Assembly (NCBI GenBank): GCA_025351525.1
Contig: JANXVV010000540.1
Span: forward strand, 1-10,310
DNA from: Humisphaera sp.
GTDB taxonomy: Bacteria > Planctomycetota > Phycisphaerae > Tepidisphaerales > Tepidisphaeraceae
Direction of reading: 5' to 3'
Length of the DNA stretch: 10,310 nt
This document shows, in pieces, positions 5,930-10,310 of this stretch (position 1 is the first letter of the stretch; each line of letters begins with the position of its first letter). Both the position numbers and the translations under genes were made by a program. The notes under the pieces are model-generated. The model saw nothing but the letters and a program-made list of their open reading frames with translations. It was not told the origin of the DNA and did not search any database.

Positions 5930-7492
5930 TTATTGTAGGGGGAATCCCGGCTCGGCTGAAATAGGCGGCTGCGAAGGAGGAGCGCTGCCGGGAGGCTTAG
6001 GTTTAAAATCGGATTCCAGAAACTTGATCCAGGTCGCCCGAGGCAACTCGAATGTCAGTCCGAAGTACTCACCCACCAGCGGTTGATCGGCACCGCGATC
6101 GACGAGGCGAAGCAGGTGATCCATATTTTTGGCTCCACCGGCGGCATCGGTGTGAATGCTGATCTGATAACTTTTCGCCGGTTGGGTCGTCGGATTTTTC
6201 TCCAGATATTTCTCGGCGCGGAACGGATGCAGTGCGGCCAACAGGCCATTCACTTCATTGTCATCCGCTTCGTCTTTCATGCCACCGGCGGCGAACTGCC
6301 AGTTGGATCGTCGGGGCAACACGCCATTCAGTGTCAGCTTGTCACCCGGCTGGGGCTTTGCCGGAGCGGTCGTCGGAAGGAACGGAACACCACCGGTGTT
6401 TTGGCTGCGGCGGACCATGACGATTTCGGATTTCTTCGCGGCTTGGGTCGCAGGCTGCGTCGTCGCCGGCGCATCGGTCGTGAGCGAAATACGGCTGACT
6501 TCCGCCGGATTGATATCGGCCAGCTTCTTGTCGCGCAGATCGAGCGGTTTTTTATTGAATGATTCCAACACCGTCGCCGGCACTTTCGCCACCAGGGCCG
6601 GGGCGGACAATTTCACGTACACATTTTCTTTCAGGAGATCGTCGAACGCACCGAAGGTCAGGGTTGTCGTTTCCGGGCCGGTCGCGGGAACGGTGGTCGG
6701 TTCCGCCGTCGAAAGTTTGGTGCTGAACGAGACGACCAGCTGCGCCGCCCCGCGCATCGCCGCCGTCGCATCGGTTGAATCATCGACGAACGATTTGGCC
6801 TTCAAACCCGTCAGCGTCGTCAGCAAATCCGTGACGGCCACCGTATCCGCCGGGGCCTCGATCGGCTCGAGCATCGTCCAATCATTGCCGGCTTTGACCA
6901 GCTTCAACGTCTCACCTTTGCGAACGAAACTGATCTGTTTGATTTCCGTCGCCGCCGTCTGCACCAGGCGGGTGTCGCGGTAGGCTTTGGAGGAACGATC
7001 CAGTTTGTCGAGCACATCGGCGGAGATGACTTCCACCGCGCTTTTTCCGTCGAGCCGGGCATACGCCGTATTGCCGACCGCCATCCGATCGCCGATCAGA
7101 AGTTTGGTGGTCTTCCCGCCCGCCGTCAGACTGACGGTGAACTGTGGCTTGTCCAACCCGGTTTTAGCTGCGGCGGCTTCCTTGGAATCCAACTGCGCCG
7201 TCGAAACGAGATTGACCAGTGCTTCAACCAACCCCGTCGCTTCGGTCGCATCCGCCGGGGCCGCCAGCGGTTCGGTCAACCGCCAATCCTTGCCCGTCTT
7301 CTCCATCGCCATGGCCTGACCCGCTGCGGGCGCGATCGCCACCTTCGTCACATCCCCCGCCTGCGGAATCTCCAACAGTTTGCGGGCTTCGACGACTTTC
7401 GGTTTGGCGTCACCGGACTCGCGGGTGAAAAGGAGATAGCCACCGGCGGCAGCGAGAAGGATGATGAGGATGACGGTCGTTTTAAAATTCAT
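5930..7492 (-). CDS. Membrane-anchored protein with three DUF4340-like units
   Basis: A 520-residue protein with one N-terminal membrane helix (6-23) and the rest presumably periplasmic. It has three related units. Unit 1 (~45-102) contains GKDWRLTEPLAAPAD. Unit 2 (~181-237) contains GNDWTMLEPIEAPAD. A more diverged unit 3 (~329-430) contains RRSNWQF followed by an acidic, Leu-rich helix. The shared pattern is a beta strand, a Trp ahead of a Pro-Ala-Asp turn, and a helix ending in LL-x-x-L. This is the DUF4340 pattern, a family often encoded next to GldG-like genes but without a known activity. Linkers at 344-350, 373-380 and 434-440 are Thr/Gln/Pro/Ala-rich. ATG 7492 (MNFKTT) is chosen because the membrane helix starts there. 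The open frame runs upstream to 7795, but that part is the repeat at 7539-7602 and the end of the GldG gene. QueF follows after 4 nt. Confidence 0.8.
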   Translation of the reverse strand: MNFKTTVILIILLAAAGGYLLFTRESGDAKPKVVEARKLLEIPQAGDVTKVAIAPAAGQAMAMEKTGKDWRLTEPLAAPADATEATGLVEALVNLVSTAQLDSKEAAAAKTGLDKPQFTVSLTAGGKTTKLLIGDRMAVGNTAYARLDGKSAVEVISADVLDKLDRSSKAYRDTRLVQTAATEIKQISFVRKGETLKLVKAGNDWTMLEPIEAPADTVAVTDLLTTLTGLKAKSFVDDSTDATAAMRGAAQLVVSFSTKLSTAEPTTVPATGPETTTLTFGAFDDLLKENVYVKLSAPALVAKVPATVLESFNKKPLDLRDKKLADINPAEVSRISLTTDAPATTQPATQAAKKSEIVMVRRSQNTGGVPFLPTTAPAKPQPGDKLTLNGVLPRRSNWQFAAGGMKDEADDNEVNGLLAALHPFRAEKYLEKNPTTQPAKSYQISIHTDAAGGAKNMDHLLRLVDRGADQPLVGEYFGLTFELPRATWIKFLESDFKPKPPGSAPPSQPPISAEPGFPLQ

Positions 7493-7538
7493 AGGATGAA
7501 ATACAGTGTAAGGATTCAAATCCGAATAAGGGAGCAAA

Positions 7539-7602
7539 GTGGCATGGGCGTCACGCCCTTGCTTCCCGGCCAGCAAATGCACGGGCGGAACCCCCATGCC
7601 AC
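7539..7602. repeat. Cloverleaf-like compound palindrome between the GldG and DUF4340 genes
   Basis: Outer arms GTGGCATGGG (7539-7548) and CCCATGCCAC (7593-7602) are a perfect 10-bp inverted repeat. Inside are GGGCG/CGCCC (7546-7550, 7554-7558, loop TCA), TTGCT/AGCAA (7559-7563, 7572-7576, loop TCCCGGCC) and a short GGG/CCC (7583-7585, about 7591-7593). The first inner hairpin shares bases with the outer arm. On the minus strand the element can be read as GMGVPPVHLLAGKQGRDAHA. From memory, similar peptides recur in predicted planctomycete proteins because this type of repeat is read as coding. It occupies the 125-bp gap 7493-7617 and splits what would otherwise be a continuous operon. Confidence 0.65.
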
Positions 7603-7617
7603 CTGAATCTCTTTCCT

Positions 7618-9774
7618 TCAATCCCGCCGCGCGAACCAGACCATCGCCCCGGCGACGATGACCAGCCCGGGCAGCCCGATCAACAGCACACCGACGCGCC
7701 AAAAACTCTGCGCCCCACGGCTCATGTCGCCGATCCGGCTGACATCCATCGCCGCCGGGCTGATGGCGATCATCGTCTCCTGCCGGCTCAGCCAATAGAT
7801 GCTGTTCATGAACAGTTCGCTGTTGCCGGGGAAACGCCGCGCCCGCGTGCGGCCATCGGGGTCTTGAAAACCGATCACCCCCGATGTCGGCATTCGGCTG
7901 GAACCGATCACCACCACCCGCGACTTATCCTTCTCCGCCGCCGCACCGGCGAACAGCGGCGAGGGGATGTCTCCTTTTTCAGGATTGAACTCAACCTTCC
8001 CCTCCTGCAGCGCATTGAAATCCGTCTCGCCCCACGCCCTCGGCCCATCCGGCGCCGTCGGCACCGGCATCAGCGCCGACGATTTAACCCCGTTCACCGC
8101 CTTCACCTTCACCGGCACCGCATCGATGATAATCCCCGGCAGCGATCGCATCGGGGCGGTCAGTGCATGATCGCCCCAATTCCGAATCGCAAACAGATCG
8201 GGGAATTTCAAGATCTCTTCGACCTGATCCCCCTTCGCGCCTTCGGCTTTGATCAGCTCGTGAACGATCAGCGCGTTGGTGTTCACCTCGATCCCGTAAT
8301 CCTTGAGCGCGATCGCCATGTCATCGGCCTTGGGGTCCATCAGAAACAACGCCGATCCGCCGTTCATCAAATGCTCCGCGACCTTCGGCGAGATGGTCGG
8401 GGCCGGGCCTCCCTGAGTCGGGGCGCTCGGTGAATCTACCACCACCCACACCGCGTCTTTGATCTCCGCATCTGTCGGCTCGGGAGCCTGCATCCGCTGC
8501 TGCTGCATCGCGGCCATGCCGGTCAGATCCTTGTCCAGCACTTCATAATTGTATTCCCGCAACTGCTCGGACACGCCCGCAAACACCCCGCTCGGCATGA
8601 ACGGGGGGAAGCCCGCCTGCGTCACCGGCTCGCCGCCCGCCCGCACGAAAACCACTTTCAATTTTTGTGGGTGCTGCATCGACCAGAGGGCGGTCGTGAT
8701 CATCTGCTCACCGGCAAATCGCGGCGGCACCGGGGCCTCATCCGCCGCGCCGCGCGACCGGCGCGGTTCGCTTCTCCACACTTTTTCATACGGAATGATC
8801 TTCCACTCCGACTCGCCGCGGATCAGGATGGAATTGCGCTGGCGAAGCGCCGTGCGCAGATCGTCCAGCTTCAACTCGCCAAGCCCTTTGACTTCCGCCA
8901 CCAAATCATCGGCGACCTTCTTCATCTCCTGATAGCGCGGGAGGCTGTCGATCATGTATTTGCGAACCGCCTCGGGCATCTCGATCTTCTTATTGTCTTT
9001 GACGGCCGTGAACTGCGTCAGGATTTGTCCCCACAATCGAGCCAGCCGCGAGGCGCTACGCTCGACGCTCTCGGTCAATCCTTTGTAGTTGGCCGGTTTC
9101 TCCTTCAAAAACTTCGCCGATTCCTCCTGGGCCTCCTGCAATTTCCCCGGAAGGGTGCGGAAACTTTCTGAAACGCCGTAGAAAAACTGCCCCAGATCCT
9201 CCGGCAGGTTCGGCAACTCAAGCAGCGGTTTCACCCGCGCCGATTCGGCGGTCGCCAACTCGCCCATCTTTTTGTACTGCCCCGCATAGCTGTTCGCGAA
9301 CGCCTTGTACTTCGCCACCTGCCCCCCATATTTTTCGACCACCTCCGTCGTCAGATCCTCCACCTTGCCCGGGCTGGAAGTCGGGTCGATATTCTCCACC
9401 TCGATGTTCTTGCCTTTGCTCCGATACTCTTCCAAAAGATCCGCCACCTTCTCGGCCTGATCGGCGGTGTCCACCTTCGGCGCGTCGGTCGCTTCTTCAT
9501 CCGCCGGGGGCTTGGACTTCGTGTACAGGCTGATGATCTTGATCTTCTGCGAATTATCCCGGATCAAATTGACCGTCTGCGGCTTGAGGCTGTAAAGCCC
9601 GGTGGCCGTCGTGTCGATCCGCTTCGATTTCCGCTCGCTGAGGTACACCACCAGCACCGCCAGCAGAATGACGACGACCGTCGCGAGCGCGACATTGCCG
9701 CCATATTTCAACCAGCGTTCCCGCTGCGATTCCGGTGCCGACACGGCGGCGTCTCTATTTTGCGTCTGGCTCAT
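7618..9774 (-). CDS. GldG-like ABC transporter auxiliary protein
   Basis: A 718-residue membrane protein of the GldG/ABC-transporter-auxiliary type. It has a short cytoplasmic start, one N-terminal membrane helix (~26-45), a large periplasmic part and one C-terminal helix (~692-714) ending in FARRD. The start of the periplasmic part, with RIDTTATGLYSLKPQTVNLI (53-72), matches this family, as does NSIYWLSRQETMIAISP (657-673) before the last helix. A charged, helical stretch (about 140-315) is probably a coiled-coil insertion. It is followed by a Rossmann-like region with VVFVRAG (374-380), VWVVVDSPS (442-450) and ALFLMDPKAD (475-484). In Flavobacterium, GldG works with GldA and GldF in gliding; relatives in non-gliders have unknown substrates. 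ATG 9774 (MSQTQNRD) is chosen because the 28 extra upstream residues begin inside a DNA hairpin. Only a weak GGA lies upstream. Confidence 0.82.
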   Translation of the reverse strand: MSQTQNRDAAVSAPESQRERWLKYGGNVALATVVVILLAVLVVYLSERKSKRIDTTATGLYSLKPQTVNLIRDNSQKIKIISLYTKSKPPADEEATDAPKVDTADQAEKVADLLEEYRSKGKNIEVENIDPTSSPGKVEDLTTEVVEKYGGQVAKYKAFANSYAGQYKKMGELATAESARVKPLLELPNLPEDLGQFFYGVSESFRTLPGKLQEAQEESAKFLKEKPANYKGLTESVERSASRLARLWGQILTQFTAVKDNKKIEMPEAVRKYMIDSLPRYQEMKKVADDLVAEVKGLGELKLDDLRTALRQRNSILIRGESEWKIIPYEKVWRSEPRRSRGAADEAPVPPRFAGEQMITTALWSMQHPQKLKVVFVRAGGEPVTQAGFPPFMPSGVFAGVSEQLREYNYEVLDKDLTGMAAMQQQRMQAPEPTDAEIKDAVWVVVDSPSAPTQGGPAPTISPKVAEHLMNGGSALFLMDPKADDMAIALKDYGIEVNTNALIVHELIKAEGAKGDQVEEILKFPDLFAIRNWGDHALTAPMRSLPGIIIDAVPVKVKAVNGVKSSALMPVPTAPDGPRAWGETDFNALQEGKVEFNPEKGDIPSPLFAGAAAEKDKSRVVVIGSSRMPTSGVIGFQDPDGRTRARRFPGNSELFMNSIYWLSRQETMIAISPAAMDVSRIGDMSRGAQSFWRVGVLLIGLPGLVIVAGAMVWFARRD

Positions 9775-9841
9775 TGCGTTTTTTCCGATTTTCGTTTGAA
9801 CACTTCCGCGACTTCTATCTCTCCTGAATCCGGGGGAACCG

Positions 9842-9925
9842 CGAAGGCGCGAAAGCACGAAGTTAAACGCGAAGTAAATTCATTTTTATTTTCTTCGCGT
9901 TTAACTTCGTGCTTTCGCGACTTCG
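9842..9925. repeat. Long near-perfect inverted repeat between the permease and GldG genes
   Basis: A 27-bp perfect inverted repeat pairs 9848-9874 with 9893-9919. After one mismatch on the outside it continues for 5 bp (CGAAG 9842-9846 with CTTCG 9921-9925). After one mismatch on the inside it continues for 4 bp of A/T pairs (9876-9879 with 9888-9891), leaving a loop of about 8 nt. The arms themselves repeat short units such as GCGAA, CACGAAG and CGCGAAG. The element lies in the 183-bp gap 9775-9957 and would be a very stable RNA hairpin in the leader of the GldG message. It explains short open frames on both strands that read Lys-His-Glu-Val-Lys-Arg-Glu. Confidence 0.85.
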
Positions 9926-9957
9926 TAGTCGCTTCCTCATTCAGCGAAAAGACAAAA

Positions 9958-10308
9958 TCACTTCCACCGCCGCGATTCAAGCACCTTTACCGTCAGGAAC
10001 AGGAACACCGACGTCGCGGCGACGAAGAACACGATGTTGCCGCTGTCGATGACGCCTTTGCTGAAATCGGTATAGCGCCGGAACACGGCCTGATCCGCCG
10101 CCCCGCGCCAGAAGGCGGACAGCGTTCCCTTGCTAACCACGTAATAGGGCACGATGGTGATCGCGAACAGCAATGCCGCCGCTAGTGCCGCCGCCACCAC
10201 CTGGCTGCGGGTGAGCGATGAACAGAAAAGGGCTACTGCGATGAACAGCGCACCCACCAGCAGGATGCCGAGGTATCCGCTGACGATCGGCCCATAATCC
10301 AGCGGGGC
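9958..10308 (-). CDS. GldF-like ABC-2 type permease, C-terminal part
   Basis: The last 116 residues of a permease whose N-terminus lies beyond the right edge. It opens with PLDYGPIVSGYLGILLVGAL, the short linker and helix typical of GldF-like permeases. The segment LFCSSLTRSQVVAA follows, where the SSLT-x-x-Q loop is characteristic. A further helix (about LLFAITIVPYYVV) comes next, and then DFSKGVIDSGNIVFFVAATS, the final helix and the ending LESRRWK. A bundle of six helices with a D-F-x-x-G-V-I-D stretch before the last one is the ABC-2 permease pattern found upstream of GldG-like genes. It should pair with an ABC ATPase encoded further to the right. The GldG gene follows 183 bp downstream, across the long hairpin. 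An internal GTG at 10257 is only the first start-like codon inside the fragment and not the real start. Confidence 0.85.
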   Translation of the reverse strand, partial: APLDYGPIVSGYLGILLVGALFIAVALFCSSLTRSQVVAAALAAALLFAITIVPYYVVSKGTLSAFWRGAADQAVFRRYTDFSKGVIDSGNIVFFVAATSVFLFLTVKVLESRRWK

Positions 10309-10310
10309 GT

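Noticed and set aside
7493..7795. N-terminal extension of the DUF4340 protein by 101 residues
   Set aside because: It overlaps the end of the GldG gene and reads through the palindrome at 7539-7602, whereas ATG 7492 is directly followed by the membrane anchor.
9775..9858. Extension of the GldG-like protein by 28 residues
   Set aside because: The extra start codon lies inside the left arm of the long hairpin, and the added residues are Arg-rich with no family match.
1..10310. CRISPR array, tRNA, IS element, toxin-antitoxin or phage-defence system
   Set aside because: No regularly spaced direct repeats, no tRNA-like cloverleaf with anticodon features, and no transposase or nuclease motif was seen in the real genes.

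Overview
The window looks like chromosomal DNA from a planctomycete, most likely of the Phycisphaerae type. This is inferred from four things: extracytoplasmic proteins with Thr-Thr-Gln-Pro-Ala-type linkers, a large secreted protein joining a toroid domain to DUF4159 domains, a GldF/GldG/DUF4340 cluster, and gaps filled with compound palindromes. Most genes also lack a clear Shine-Dalgarno sequence. No ribosomal or other marker gene is present, so the placement is provisional.

Left part, plus strand: positions 2-118 hold the last 38 codons of a gene ending in the SRDFH tail typical of the error-prone polymerase DnaE2/ImuC. A 236-bp gap with a cloverleaf-like palindrome follows. Next is a polytopic membrane protein of the GT87/DUF2029 glycosyltransferase type (355-1809). 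Its 3' end runs 87 bp into the convergent neighbouring gene.

The rest, minus strand, read from right to left: the C-terminus of a GldF-like ABC-2 permease (cut by the right edge), a GldG-like ABC auxiliary protein, a membrane-anchored protein with three DUF4340-like units, QueF (preQ0 reductase of queuosine synthesis), an S49 signal peptide peptidase (SppA type), and a secreted toroid plus tandem DUF4159 protein. DUF4340-QueF (4-nt gap) and SppA-DUF4159 (3-nt gap) are tightly coupled. The other minus-strand junctions are 125-189 bp wide. GldF, GldG and DUF4340 probably form one envelope ABC machine whose ATPase would lie beyond the right edge. SppA and the DUF4159 protein form a second membrane/periplasm pair. 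QueF is a cytoplasmic tRNA-modification enzyme carried along in the cluster.

The most notable non-coding signal is that each of the four gaps over 100 bp contains one compound palindrome (209-263, 5354-5418, 7539-7602, 9842-9925), while the two tight junctions contain none. Three have a cloverleaf layout and one is a long near-perfect hairpin. They differ in sequence, which suggests several families of dispersed palindromic repeats. I found no CRISPR array, tRNA, rRNA, insertion sequence, prophage gene or recognisable defence system.
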